Below are positions 44,692 through 53,494 of a DNA stretch of 64,000 nucleotides, one piece after another (within the stretch, counting starts at the first letter, position 1; each line of letters starts with the position of its first letter). Both the position numbers and the translations under genes were made by a program. Origin of the DNA: Undibacterium umbellatum (GTDB lineage Bacteria > Pseudomonadota > Gammaproteobacteria > Burkholderiales > Burkholderiaceae_D); assembly GCF_014284125.1 (NCBI RefSeq), contig NZ_JACOFX010000011.1, positions 122,358 to 186,357 of the forward strand. Direction: 5' to 3'. Below the pieces are notes generated by a model that saw only the letters and a program-made list of their open reading frames with translations, had not been told where the DNA came from and did not search any database.

Positions 44692-44718
44692 TGGTGTTTC
44701 ATCCTGTCGTTGTGCATC

Positions 44719-45117
44719 CTATTGCGGCTCTGTCGCGCTATCCTTGTCGCTCACGAGTATCAGGCGGCGTCCAAAAAATTTGGCATCAAGGGAATATGCC
44801 CCAGGCCCCAGCAAACCCACTGCAATGGCATTGGCGATAACCAGGCCGAACATGGGTAGCAGTGGCTGTATTTGTGGCCCATGGTTCAGCAGGCAAAATG
44901 CCGCCGTCGCCGCGCACAGCATGGCAAGCAGCGGCGTCAAAATACCTATGCAAAGCAGCACTGCCGTCGCCTGTGCCAGCCATTCCATCCAGTTAGCCAG
45001 CACTGGCCTGGCACAGCAGGCGCTGACCGCAGGAAGCTGCAAGGCCACGACAACGCGCAGTATCAGCAAACCTGCCCCGGCCCGGCCAGCCGGGAACATG
45101 GAATACAGTCTTTGCAT
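44719..45117 (-). CDS. DoxX-like membrane protein
   Basis: 132 residues with four hydrophobic segments: AGAGLLILRVVVALQLPAV, WMEWLAQATAVLLCIGILTPLLAMLCAATAAF, and PMFGLVIANAIAVGLLGPGAY. The closing GPGAYSLDAKFFGRR is typical of DoxX-type proteins. Slightly atypical in that the first segment carries a Cys pair (SACCARP). It follows the chloroperoxidase-like gene by 27 bp on the same strand. Confidence 0.8.
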   Translation of the reverse strand: MQRLYSMFPAGRAGAGLLILRVVVALQLPAVSACCARPVLANWMEWLAQATAVLLCIGILTPLLAMLCAATAAFCLLNHGPQIQPLLPMFGLVIANAIAVGLLGPGAYSLDAKFFGRRLILVSDKDSATEPQ

Positions 45118-45144
45118 CGCTGGCCTGGCCTAGCTTGGCTGTGC

Positions 45145-46137
45145 TTAAGCCTTGATAAAGTTCAACATGTCTTTGTTGAACTGATCTTTGTGGGTATCCG
45201 TCAAGCCATGCGGTGCACCTGCGTAGACCAACAGTTTGGAATTCTTGACCAGCTTGGCAGCAGCGCGACCTGATGCGTCGATAGGTACGATCTGATCGTC
45301 GTCACCATGCACGATCAATGTCGGAATATCGAATTTCTTGAGGTCTTCCCTGAAGTCAGTTTCCGAAAATGCCTTGATGGAGTCATAGGTATTCTTGTGC
45401 CCTGCCTGCATGCCCTGCGCCCACCAGGAATACACCAGACCTTGCGATACTTTGGCACCAGGACGGTTAAAGCCATAGAAAGGCCCGCCTGCCACATCCA
45501 TATACAGTTGCGCACGGTTAGCCAGTGAACCAGCACGCAAACCATCAAACACGGACATGGGCAAGCCACCTGGATTGGTATCTGTCTTTAACATCAAAGG
45601 TGGCACAGCCGAGATAAGGCCTGCTTTTGCGAGGCGCTTGGTACCATGGCGGCCAATATAACGCGCCACTTCGCCACCGCCGGTAGAGAAGCCGAACAGG
45701 ACGACGTTTTTCAGGTCCAGCAACTCGATCAACTGCGCCAGGTCATCGGCGTAGTGATCCATGTCATTGCCATCCCATGGCTGGCTGGAGCGGCCATGGC
45801 CACGGCGATCGTGAGCGATACAGCGGAAACCTTGTGAGGCCAGGAATATCATTTGCGATTCCCAGCTATCAGAATTCAATGGCCAGCCGTGGCAAAAAAC
45901 GACGGGCTGTCCCGAACCCCAGTCCTTGTAATAAATATCGACGCCATCTTTGGTTTTAAAGTAAGCCATTTTTTTCTCTCCGTGAAAGTGAGCTGCTGCG
46001 TTGGGATGGATTGCCTGATCGGCGGGAACTGCCATGACGCCAAAAGGAACACTGAGAGCCCCAACTGCAACGACGCCACCCAGCAAGACCTTGCGCCGCT
46101 GGTGGTCCACAGTCATGCCGTCGTTTTTTGTTTCCAT
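45145..46137 (-). CDS. Alpha/beta hydrolase, non-haem chloroperoxidase type, with Tat-like leader
   Basis: 330 residues from ATG 46137, preceded by GGAG with six bases to spare. The N-terminus has a twin-arginine-like signal ([26 protein letters not shown]), then a linker, then the enzyme from residue 57 ([22 protein letters not shown]). Catalytic set: nucleophile Ser151 in GFSTGGGEV, acid in HGDDDQIVP and His in AGAPHGL. Non-haem chloroperoxidases are cofactor-free perhydrolases and esterases that are normally cytosolic and begin at the equivalent of residue 57. A second ATG at 45969 with its own GGAGAG could produce that short form. Both starts are plausible. Top gene of the stress cluster after the kinase. 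Confidence 0.92.
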   Translation of the reverse strand: METKNDGMTVDHQRRKVLLGGVVAVGALSVPFGVMAVPADQAIHPNAAAHFHGEKKMAYFKTKDGVDIYYKDWGSGQPVVFCHGWPLNSDSWESQMIFLASQGFRCIAHDRRGHGRSSQPWDGNDMDHYADDLAQLIELLDLKNVVLFGFSTGGGEVARYIGRHGTKRLAKAGLISAVPPLMLKTDTNPGGLPMSVFDGLRAGSLANRAQLYMDVAGGPFYGFNRPGAKVSQGLVYSWWAQGMQAGHKNTYDSIKAFSETDFREDLKKFDIPTLIVHGDDDQIVPIDASGRAAAKLVKNSKLLVYAGAPHGLTDTHKDQFNKDMLNFIKA

Positions 46138-46310
46138 GAGTTTCTCCATTTGCATCAATAAAGTAGAAGGGCTGCCCCTGCCCGCAAACAAGTCCAGGGA
46201 TAGCCATGCGATAGAACAAATTGTAGGTATCTTGCAAAAAATACACATCGCTCTAAAGCGGGGGCAGCGACTAATCATTTCGGGTAGTTTTTGCACAAGC
46301 AGGCAACGGT

Positions 46311-47162
46311 CTAATGCAGGTATAACTGCCTCAGTAGAAATCGCCAGGCGGCAAACAGGCATATAGCACGCTGGTCAGATGACGCCTCAGCGTTACGCAT
46401 AGTCAGTGACAATTCGGTACCGGCGTGGGTGGCACTCCAGATTTCCAGCCTGGCGTGCAGGCCACTCACATGTGCCAGTATTTGTTGCAACCCTGGAAAA
46501 CTGTGCTTGCCCGAAACGCTTGGCGCAATTCTTGTATAGCCCTGACCGTCGTTGCGGATACGCAATCCGATCAACCCAAATGTGTGACAAAGCTCGACCT
46601 CCACCCTGCGCGCATGCGCGTAAAGCGCGGCATTGAGCATTGCCGCACGAGACAGTTGATAAATCGCGTTGTGCGTAGCCGAAGTGATGGGCTGCCCACG
46701 CCCGGCGATGCTCACATAAAAACTGGTCTGGCTACTTGCTGCCAGGCTGAATGCAAGTTCAACCAGCGCCTGTTCGAGTTCGCTGCCCGGCCTGGTGCCG
46801 ATTTGCTCATCCTGAATGGCTTGCCGCCCTTGTGCCAGCAGGCTTTCTGCCTGATCCAGCAGAGTTTCAATCTGGGCGCGGCTCTTCTCTTCGAGTGGTA
46901 ACTGGCTTGCCGTCGCTTGCAGACTCAACATCAGGCCCTGCACACCCTGTATCAGGGTGTCATGCATCTCTGCAAGCCCTGGTCTACCCTGCAATCGTCT
47001 CTGGCTCAAAGCCGCGGCACGCAACATACCGACCTGAATCAAGAAGTAAATGCAGACGCTGAGCAACAGCAAAGCAAGCGTCGATTGCCAGGGCAGCATC
47101 GCGCCGTAGTAGACATGGGTATCGCATGAGGTGCAGAAAACCGGCGATGTAGCAAGCAACAT
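46311..47162 (-). CDS. Small NarL-type sensor histidine kinase
   Basis: 283 residues from ATG 47162, preceded by AGGAC five bases upstream; a TTG 20 codons earlier has a weaker site. One membrane helix ([18 protein letters not shown]), then a HisKA_3 dimerisation helix with the phosphoacceptor His in [18 protein letters not shown], and a HATPase_c domain with NDGQGYTR. The N-box is altered: [15 protein letters not shown] lacks the usual acidic residue (EAL.N). The input domain is short (about 25 residues before the helix), so the sensed cue may be intramembrane or redox. Divergent from the response regulator at 47399, its likely partner. Confidence 0.85.
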   Translation of the reverse strand: MLLATSPVFCTSCDTHVYYGAMLPWQSTLALLLLSVCIYFLIQVGMLRAAALSQRRLQGRPGLAEMHDTLIQGVQGLMLSLQATASQLPLEEKSRAQIETLLDQAESLLAQGRQAIQDEQIGTRPGSELEQALVELAFSLAASSQTSFYVSIAGRGQPITSATHNAIYQLSRAAMLNAALYAHARRVEVELCHTFGLIGLRIRNDGQGYTRIAPSVSGKHSFPGLQQILAHVSGLHARLEIWSATHAGTELSLTMRNAEASSDQRAICLFAAWRFLLRQLYLH

Positions 47163-47398
47163 GCTGTCCTGGTTTTGTATGAGTGAAAGCAGCAATGTCG
47201 TGCCATTGACGCAAAGTGGCAATCACCCTTAGGGGTAATTGACAGTAATTGAAGTGGATTATTGCGCTTGTTATCTGACGGCGCCAATACCAGTTTTGCC
47301 AAACGATGCTATATTGCACTTTTTAACAAATACTGCGGATGCGAAGTTCTCTCAGCCAGAGGAAACGCGCTCCCAGGTCCATTTTGCAAACAAGACTC

Positions 47399-48076
47399 AT
47401 GGAACATTGCGAATCGACCATACCAATTACAATCTTGTCAGTGGATGACCACCCGCTGTTTCGCCAGGGTATCGCCAGCGTCATCGACAGCCAGGCCGAT
47501 ATGCGCCTGGTGGGTGAGGCCACTACTGGCAATGAAGCGCTGGCAAGTTACCGCTCCTTGCGCCCTGATGTCACCCTCATGGATATCCAGATGCCGGACA
47601 TGAATGGCATCGACGCCACCATCGCGATACGCCAGGAATTCCCGCAGGCCAGAATCATTATCCTGACCACCTATGAAGGTGATGTACGCGCCCTGCGTGC
47701 CATCAAGGCCGGGGCCGCTGGCTACCTGCTCAAGAGCATGCTGCGCAAGGACTTGCTTGATACGGTGCGCCAGGTACATAGTGGCCGCCGCTGCATCCCC
47801 GCCGACATCGCCATGGAACTGATCTCCCCTGCCAGTGGTGATGCCCTGAGCAAACGCGAGATAGAAGTGCTCAAGCAGGTGGCCGATGGCAATTCCAATA
47901 AACGCATTGCCATCAAGCTCGCCATCTCGGAAGATACGGTCAAAGCCCATGTCAAAAACATCCTGGCAAAACTGAGCGCCAGCGACCGCACCCACGCCGC
48001 TGTACTGGCGCTGCAACGTGGGATTATTGATTTGAATTGCCAGCAGCAGGTTCAACACCCGGCGATGAAATCCTGA
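47399..48076 (+). CDS. NarL/LuxR-type response regulator
   Basis: 225 residues from ATG 47399; the in-frame stretch further upstream is not part of the protein. Receiver domain: acidic pair in ILSVDDHPLFRQGIASV, phosphorylated Asp62 in TLMDIQMPDMNG, and Lys in YLLKSML. C-terminal LuxR-type DNA-binding helix-turn-helix: LSKREIEVLKQVADGNSNKRIAIKLAISEDTVKAHVKNILAKL. Divergent from the small histidine kinase and therefore a natural regulator for the catalase/chloroperoxidase run that begins with it. Confidence 0.95.
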   Translation: MEHCESTIPITILSVDDHPLFRQGIASVIDSQADMRLVGEATTGNEALASYRSLRPDVTLMDIQMPDMNGIDATIAIRQEFPQARIIILTTYEGDVRALRAIKAGAAGYLLKSMLRKDLLDTVRQVHSGRRCIPADIAMELISPASGDALSKREIEVLKQVADGNSNKRIAIKLAISEDTVKAHVKNILAKLSASDRTHAAVLALQRGIIDLNCQQQVQHPAMKS

Positions 48077-48119
48077 GTCGGCGACGATCAGCATCAAAAG
48101 AAAATCCTCATCTGCTTTA

Positions 48120-48563
48120 ATGACAAATTCAACCGAAGTTCAACAAGACAAGCATAAATACCTGTTCTCCTGGATAAGGCTGACACTATTCTTTTGCCTG
48201 ATGCTTTACTTTCTCGTGCGCGCCATCGACTATTTACACCAGGCAGGCTGCGCGCAAAGCCCAGGTGCCGGGATGACCATAAAATCCGGCGACCTGGGTT
48301 TTATTTCTGCTGGCTACCAATGGCTGGTGATGCTACAGGGCGCAGCCATCGTCGCCACCTGGCCGAGAGTCAGTAAATGGCGTGGCCTGTGGCGGGGATT
48401 CTTGTTTTTGGTGATCAGCTTTTGTCTGTCGATTGTTCTGTCGGTCGGGTATGAAAGTCATGTGGCAGAAACTTGCGTACGGCCTGATGCGGCCAAGCAC
48501 GAGAGTAACGCGGCAGACTTAAGTATGACCAAGCTTGCCAGCGACCCGCGTGCACGTATATAG
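48120..48563 (+). CDS. Hypothetical membrane protein
   Basis: 147 residues with three hydrophobic segments: WIRLTLFFCLMLYFLVRAIDYLHQA, YQWLVMLQGAAIVATWP and GFLFLVISFCLSIVLSVGYES. Short charged N-terminus, polar C-terminal tail (ETCVRPDAAKHESNAADLSM). No recognised family. Starts 43 bp after the response regulator on the same strand and may be read with it. Confidence 0.65.
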   Translation: MTNSTEVQQDKHKYLFSWIRLTLFFCLMLYFLVRAIDYLHQAGCAQSPGAGMTIKSGDLGFISAGYQWLVMLQGAAIVATWPRVSKWRGLWRGFLFLVISFCLSIVLSVGYESHVAETCVRPDAAKHESNAADLSMTKLASDPRARI

Positions 48564-48596
48564 TCTTTCGTTACGATGCGAGACTGAGCTCATAAC

Positions 48597-49328
48597 ATGC
48601 CCACACTGATCTTTACCCCACGCTACACCGACGATTCACAAGCCTTGTGGAAAGCCGCAGGTGCGCTGGGCTGGCAAGTGCAACGCCTGAGTAACTGGCG
48701 TGTGCCAGATCACATGCAACATATGGATGAACCGGTATTGCATGGTGAAGCCCTGTTTGGCCCCACGCTGGCAGAACAACTGGGCATACGCCTGCTGAAC
48801 CCGCCAGAAGACTGGCTGGTGCGCCTGCCCATGGAATACAGGCATCGCCAGATCAGCCTGCAAACCCTGGGACAGGCACGCAAACTGACCGCGCCTGCTT
48901 TTATCAAGCCGCCCAATGACAAGAGTTTTCCGGCAGATGTCTACACTGGCGCAACGCTGCCAATTGAATATGACGACGAGATGGCTGTGCTGGTGTCAGA
49001 TGTGGTGCAATGGGAAAAAGAATTTCGCTGTTTCATATTGCAGCGCAAGCTAATCACCTACTCAATCTATTCCCGCTTTGGCGAGGTGCAGCGTGATGCT
49101 GATTTCGCCAGCAACACCTATGAGGATCAGGCACTCGTCGCATTCATGAGCACCTTGCTGGCTGATCAGCGAGTGGATTTGCCCGATGCTTGCGTTGTAG
49201 ATGCCGGTATGCTGGCCACTGGCGCATGGGCTTGCGTCGAACAAAACGCCGCCTGGGGTGCAGGTATTTATGGCTGCGACCCAGCCAGGGTGCTCGAAGT
49301 ATTGCGGCATGCGTCGGTCAAAATTTAA
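48597..49328 (+). CDS. ATP-grasp domain protein (DUF4343-like)
   Basis: 243 residues. The sequence has the order of short ATP-grasp proteins: RYTDDSQALWKAAGALGWQVQRLSNW at the start, AFIKPPNDKSFPADVY with the ATP-contacting Lys, an EKEFRCFILQRKLITYSIYSRF metal and phosphate region, and CVVDAGMLATGAWACVEQNAAWGAGIYGCDP with the Glu-Asn pair typical of Mg-ATP binding. Such proteins ligate an amine or carboxylate. No substrate or partner is visible. Starts 33 bp after the membrane protein gene. Confidence 0.85.
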   Translation: MPTLIFTPRYTDDSQALWKAAGALGWQVQRLSNWRVPDHMQHMDEPVLHGEALFGPTLAEQLGIRLLNPPEDWLVRLPMEYRHRQISLQTLGQARKLTAPAFIKPPNDKSFPADVYTGATLPIEYDDEMAVLVSDVVQWEKEFRCFILQRKLITYSIYSRFGEVQRDADFASNTYEDQALVAFMSTLLADQRVDLPDACVVDAGMLATGAWACVEQNAAWGAGIYGCDPARVLEVLRHASVKI

Positions 49329-49364
49329 ATTTTATGCGGCACTATTCGTCAAGGATGCCCCCCC

Positions 49365-49835
49365 ATGTTCGACCAAATAAAAACCCTGCTGCAAACCCAC
49401 AACGCCCGTTTCCGCATCGTCGAGCATGCAGCCGAAGGCCAGTCTGAAAAAGTCGCTGCCATACGCGGCACAGAAGTTGGCCAGGGTGCCAAGGCCATGC
49501 TCTGCCAAAGCAAGGATGAAGCTGGAAAATTAATACTGGCGATTTTGCCGGGCGACCAGAAGATCGATTTCAAAAAACTGGCCACTGCCGTGCAGGTCAA
49601 GAAAACCAGCTTCGCTGCGCCTGAGGCAGCGATGGAAAGAACCGGCTGCGTCATCGGCGCGATACCGCCCTTTGTGTTTTCTGATGACATACAACTGGTG
49701 CTCGACCCGTCGCTGGTGGCGCGTTATGCCGAGATCGCCTTCAACGCGGGTCGACTGGATAAGTCCATCATCCTGAATACGGAAGATTATCTGCGGATTG
49801 CCAAACCCATACTGCATGATATCTGCGCGGTCTGA
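49365..49835 (+). CDS. YbaK/EbsC-type aminoacyl-tRNA deacylase
   Basis: 156 residues with AAGGA upstream. The family fold: NARFRIVEHAAEGQSEKVAAIRGTEVGQGAKAMLCQ includes the conserved Lys region used for tRNA or substrate contacts, followed by LAILPGDQKIDFKKLATAV and GAIPPFVFSDDIQLVLDPSL. YbaK-like proteins clear misacylated Cys-tRNA(Pro) or similar. This sequence is nearer the shorter free-standing editing proteins than the ProRS insertion. It is followed closely by a small membrane protein gene. Confidence 0.9.
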   Translation: MFDQIKTLLQTHNARFRIVEHAAEGQSEKVAAIRGTEVGQGAKAMLCQSKDEAGKLILAILPGDQKIDFKKLATAVQVKKTSFAAPEAAMERTGCVIGAIPPFVFSDDIQLVLDPSLVARYAEIAFNAGRLDKSIILNTEDYLRIAKPILHDICAV

Positions 49836-49839
49836 TGCA

Positions 49840-50352
49840 ATGCAGCTCACCCGGTTTGCACCTTTGTGGTCACTGATCAAGCGCCACCCTTACCTGATAG
49901 CGATATGGACTGGGATCGCCTGGTTCTGTAGCCAGGACTACTTTGGCTTCGCAATATATCTGCTCGCTTTACCCAGCTTGTTTTACACCATCGTCCAATG
50001 TGCCTTCAACTGGCGCACGATCGAATTGCGTTATAAATATATCCTCCTTTTCATCATGATCGTGTTGGCCTTCATGACCGTTGACGTGGTACATAAATAC
50101 AAAGATGACAAAGCGAAGGTGTATGCAGAACACATCGTCGGTGAACTGGAGCAATATTACAAACTATATGGAAAACTGCCTCGCAGCCTGAACGATATTC
50201 CAGCACTGGCGACCCAAGAAAAGCGACCCCATATGCTTTTTTACTTGAATGAAAAAAACGGACCATTTCTATTCTATGCAACTAGCTTTGCGCCTTTTTC
50301 TGGTTGGAATTATGATTTCGAGAAAAGACATTGGCTTTATCAACACGACTGA
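49840..50352 (+). CDS. Hypothetical membrane protein
   Basis: 170 residues from ATG 49840, five bases after the preceding stop. Three hydrophobic segments (YLIAIWTGIAWFCSQ, YFGFAIYLLALPSLFYTIVQC and YILLFIMIVLAFMTVDVV) followed by a soluble end with a pseudopilin-like helix and loop (YAEHIVGELEQYYKLYGKLPRSLNDIP). Without a recognised family. No ribosome site is obvious; the position behind the YbaK gene suggests coupling. Confidence 0.6.
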   Translation: MQLTRFAPLWSLIKRHPYLIAIWTGIAWFCSQDYFGFAIYLLALPSLFYTIVQCAFNWRTIELRYKYILLFIMIVLAFMTVDVVHKYKDDKAKVYAEHIVGELEQYYKLYGKLPRSLNDIPALATQEKRPHMLFYLNEKNGPFLFYATSFAPFSGWNYDFEKRHWLYQHD

Positions 50353-50403
50353 ACATCATTTCTGCGCTTTTTTGAATCTTCCAATTTTCCCCAAGGACAT
50401 CCC

Positions 50404-51084
50404 ATGCAACAAACCACCTGGACCGAAGTTGATGACTATTTTTGCGAACGCCTGATCCCTGCTGACCCGGTCTTGACCGCAGCCTTGCAGGATAGTGATG
50501 CGGGCGGTTTGCCACAACATCATGTGGCACCGAACCAGGGCAAGTTTTTGCACTTGCTGGCCAAGCTGCAAGGTGCAAAGACGGTGCTGGAATTTGGCAC
50601 CCTCGGTGGTTACAGCACGATATGGCTGGCGCGGGCTCTGCCAGAAGATGGACGGGTCGTTTCGCTGGAATTCAGCGCTCACAATGCGGCGATTGCGCAA
50701 AAGAACATCGAACGGGCTGGTCTCGCGGACAAGGTGGATATACGCGTAGGCAAGGCGCTGGACACCCTGCCCCAACTAGAGGCAGAAGGCATACACCCGT
50801 TTGACCTGATCTTCATCGATGCCGACAAACCGAACAACCCACATTATCTCGAATGGTCGCTCAAACTCTCGCGCCCTGGCACGCTCATCATTGGCGACAA
50901 TGTGGTGCGCAATGGTGCGGTGGCTGATCCTGCCAGCACCGACGCGAATGTACAAGGCGTGCGCAGCTTTTTTGATTTAATGGCGAACAACCCGCGCCTG
51001 TCTGCCACGGCCTTGCAGACTGTGGGCAGCAAGGGATACGACGGGTTCTCCATGGCACTGGTGATTGCCTGGCACAAGATGTAG
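50404..51084 (+). CDS. O-methyltransferase (catechol-type, SAM-dependent)
   Basis: 226 residues with AAGGAC upstream of the ATG. SAM-dependent O-methyltransferase family 3: motif I VLEFGTLGGYSTIWLARAL, acidic ribose contact in VVSLEFSAHNAAIA, and the metal-binding DADKPNNPHYLEW with LIIGDNVVRNG. Plant caffeoyl-CoA and bacterial catechol O-methyltransferases share this form and need Mg2+ or similar. Substrate likely a catechol or an analogous diol; not predictable. Stands alone. Confidence 0.92.
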   Translation: MQQTTWTEVDDYFCERLIPADPVLTAALQDSDAGGLPQHHVAPNQGKFLHLLAKLQGAKTVLEFGTLGGYSTIWLARALPEDGRVVSLEFSAHNAAIAQKNIERAGLADKVDIRVGKALDTLPQLEAEGIHPFDLIFIDADKPNNPHYLEWSLKLSRPGTLIIGDNVVRNGAVADPASTDANVQGVRSFFDLMANNPRLSATALQTVGSKGYDGFSMALVIAWHKM

Positions 51085-51159
51085 ACAGCGCCGATTCCAG
51101 CTTTGTCTTGGCAACGGCCTGGTAATATCTTGCCCCGTCCCCACCATCATCCAGGCTCA

Positions 51160-51558
51160 TCAAGCCTGATCTCCCTTGATTGCCTTGGCGGCGGCCAGTA
51201 CGGCCTTGGGGTCTTTAGCGAATACAGCTACTGCCAGGTCAACGATGGCTGCGGCGGTACTAATGGCTTTCTTGATTTTGTCTACCTTTTCTATGGTGGC
51301 CTTGGCACGGCTGATTGCTGCAGTGATTTCTGCCGCAGCATCTGCCGCTCCTGCGCCGATTAGGCGTATGCCATAGCTACGGAACAAGACGACCAGATGG
51401 TCGAGGTGGTCTTCAGCTTCTTCGAGGCTGGCACGTTCGGGACTGGATAATGCTTCGCGATGGGTGACGCGGTAATCGAGGATGCGGGCGGACAGTTGTG
51501 CAAAGCCATCAGCAACCTGAAACGCCTGCTCTTGCGGTAATTGGATTTCATTCGCCAT
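51160..51558 (-). CDS. Hypothetical helical protein
   Basis: 132 residues, GGGAG before the ATG. All-helical: ADGFAQLSARILDYRVTHREAL, ASLEEAEDHLDHLVVLFRSYGIRLIGAGAADAAAEITAAISRAKATIEKVDKIKKAISTAAAIVDLAVAVFAKDPKAVLAAAKAI, the latter Ala-rich and amphipathic, with a hydrophobic stretch that might insert into membranes. No signal peptide and no family recognised. It lies 16 bp after the lipoprotein gene and is probably co-transcribed with it, so the two may act together. Confidence 0.6.
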   Translation of the reverse strand: MANEIQLPQEQAFQVADGFAQLSARILDYRVTHREALSSPERASLEEAEDHLDHLVVLFRSYGIRLIGAGAADAAAEITAAISRAKATIEKVDKIKKAISTAAAIVDLAVAVFAKDPKAVLAAAKAIKGDQA

Positions 51559-51574
51559 TTCTTACTCCCTGATG

Positions 51575-52462
51575 TTAGAAAGCGTCTTTGAGCTGGTTGC
51601 GCAAGGCGGCGACTTCTTTGCCAAATTGCTTGAGTTGATCCAGCAATTCTTTGTCATCCAGGCGATCAAACTTCTTGCGGATTTCTGCATTCGATTTTTG
51701 CAACTCCGTCACTGATTTAATGAAGGCATCGACGGTTTTTTCGCGGGCAGCAATTTGCCGCTCCTCACTGAGCAAGATGGTTTTCAGGTAATTGGAGGCC
51801 AGCATTTCTTTTGCGGCACGCTCATCCAGCGCTTTGCGCAGCACCAGGATTTCGTTCTTTTCATCACGCAGCCAGGCCTTGTAGTTGAGATTGGCATAAT
51901 CCTTGAGCGCAGTGGTGATGGTATTGATGGCCGCCTCATGCGACAGCAAATCACGGATGGCGGCTTTTTGCATGTGCTGGGTTGCAATGCGGCTTAAAAA
52001 CTCGGTCAGCGCAGTAATGGCACCGAGCTTGTCGGCATTGATCAGGGCTTCGCCAGTACCTGGCTTTTTGATCTTGCCGAGAGAATTTTTCAGGCCATTG
52101 AGCTCAGTCTTGTAGGAAGGCAGTTTTTCATCTGCCAGTGCCGCCAGTGTGTCGGCATATTGTTCCAGCAAGCCATTCAGGTCAGCGATGGTTTTATTGT
52201 CGTCATCCATGGGGCCGCATAGTTCTTTGGCCTTTTTCTCGGCCACTTCCGGGTCAAACTTGTCGGCGGTGATGAGTTTTTTTCGTTTGTATTTTTCAAC
52301 GCAACTGGCGCTGGAGCCTGTCAGCATGGGATCAAAAGCCGCAGACAGTTTTTTTGTTTCATCCGCAAACGTGCGTACTGGTGCTAGATTGCCACAGGCA
52401 CTGATGATGCAACAGATCAGGACAAGCATGAGGCGTTGCACAACTTGGGAACAGGTATTCAT
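51575..52462 (-). CDS. Hypothetical helical lipoprotein
   Basis: 295 residues. Lipobox: LMLVLICCIISAC then GNLAP, cleavage before Cys23. The mature protein is strongly helical, with long charged coiled-coil-like stretches (SVTELQKSNAEIRKKFDRLDDKELLDQLKQFGKEVAAL) and few aromatic residues. Outer-membrane anchoring expected (no Asp at +2). No family recognised. It is followed 16 bp later by a small helical protein gene. Confidence 0.75.
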   Translation of the reverse strand: MNTCSQVVQRLMLVLICCIISACGNLAPVRTFADETKKLSAAFDPMLTGSSASCVEKYKRKKLITADKFDPEVAEKKAKELCGPMDDDNKTIADLNGLLEQYADTLAALADEKLPSYKTELNGLKNSLGKIKKPGTGEALINADKLGAITALTEFLSRIATQHMQKAAIRDLLSHEAAINTITTALKDYANLNYKAWLRDEKNEILVLRKALDERAAKEMLASNYLKTILLSEERQIAAREKTVDAFIKSVTELQKSNAEIRKKFDRLDDKELLDQLKQFGKEVAALRNQLKDAF

Positions 52463-52775
52463 GGGACACCCTTTTAGATCGTTTTACATCTGATGGCGGC
52501 TTTTTTATTGGACGGTGCTGTGCTTTGTTGTGTACCCCATTTGTGTTCTGAAGGGCACTACGGATACTGACGAACGCAAGGCGGGGGAATATCTCAACCA
52601 ATAAATTGTCAATTATTCTAGTTAATTTTTTAATAAAATAAAAGGAATTTCGATTAATTCTTGGTTTATTGCTGGCAAGCAGCAAAATGAGCCCGCCAGC
52701 GTGGGCCACATGAAGGACGTGCTGTCATGGCAGAAAGTGAAACCACACTTCATGCGGCCCACAGGTCCTTGCGCT
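52463..52775. other. Intergenic region upstream of the lipoprotein gene
   Basis: About 310 bp. The middle is AT-rich (TTAATTTTTTAATAAAATAAA near 52620) and should contain the promoter of the lipoprotein gene; the rest shows no gene, repeat or hairpin that I can support. Confidence 0.4.
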
Positions 52776-53321
52776 TTACTTGCGCCTCAACCAGCCTTCA
52801 TCAACGGCTGTATCTGGAGCAGACAAGGAGTTCAGATAATGCCCATATATCTCGCGAAAATCAGCGATCTCAGGGTTGGTACTGCTATAGAAAGTGGCTT
52901 CCAGGCCTTTCGATAAATCCTGCCAGAATTCCATTTTTCTGCATCTGTCCCCGATGAAATTTTCGAATTCATGATGGATATCATCCGGATCAGTCATGAA
53001 ATGAAAGACAAAACCACCAACATCGATTGTGGCGAACTCGCTGCTGAAACATATGCCGCTGGGACGATGTCGCCAATGCTGCCGCATGCTGACTTGTCGT
53101 TCTGCATCCAGAGCCATCAGCTCTGCGAAGGTATCGATGAAGATGCCGTCGCTTCTGGTTTCGTACTCAATACTCTGGCTTTCTTCGCTCAACGTATGGC
53201 TGTAGCACTCTCCACTGACTACATGCTCAAGATCATATTTATCGGCAAGATTCCAGAGCAGCTCAACATTTGGTGCTACTCTTGGGGAAATAAAAAAGTA
53301 GATATCAAGTTTTGCTGTCAT
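52776..53321 (-). CDS. Hypothetical protein
   Basis: 181 residues, soluble and acidic. Begins MTAKLDIYFFISPRVAPNVELLWNLADKYDLEHV and includes a beta-rich middle (ICFSSEFATIDVGGFVFHFMTDPDD) and a helical finish (FWQDLSKGLEATFYSSTNPEIADFREIYGHYLNSL). No family recognised; composition resembles small cytoplasmic immunity proteins. No linked toxin gene nearby. Single gene unit. Confidence 0.55.
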   Translation of the reverse strand: MTAKLDIYFFISPRVAPNVELLWNLADKYDLEHVVSGECYSHTLSEESQSIEYETRSDGIFIDTFAELMALDAERQVSMRQHWRHRPSGICFSSEFATIDVGGFVFHFMTDPDDIHHEFENFIGDRCRKMEFWQDLSKGLEATFYSSTNPEIADFREIYGHYLNSLSAPDTAVDEGWLRRK

Positions 53322-53494
53322 AGTTCATATTCAAGTTCGGTAACGTGATTTTTTTGAAGCGCAAGCTCGCTATTACTTTACCATTGACTCTGGAATACGA
53401 AGGCTGGGATGCGCAGATTTGTAGCTATGGCTCTATTGTCACATCAACGAACTGGCTGAAATTTCGTTCTATCACCTCTTCCTGGAATTAATCA

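Noticed and set aside
45145..46362. Frame extension of the chloroperoxidase-like gene to 46362
   Set aside because: The extra residues lack signal character and a ribosome site; GGAG marks 46137.
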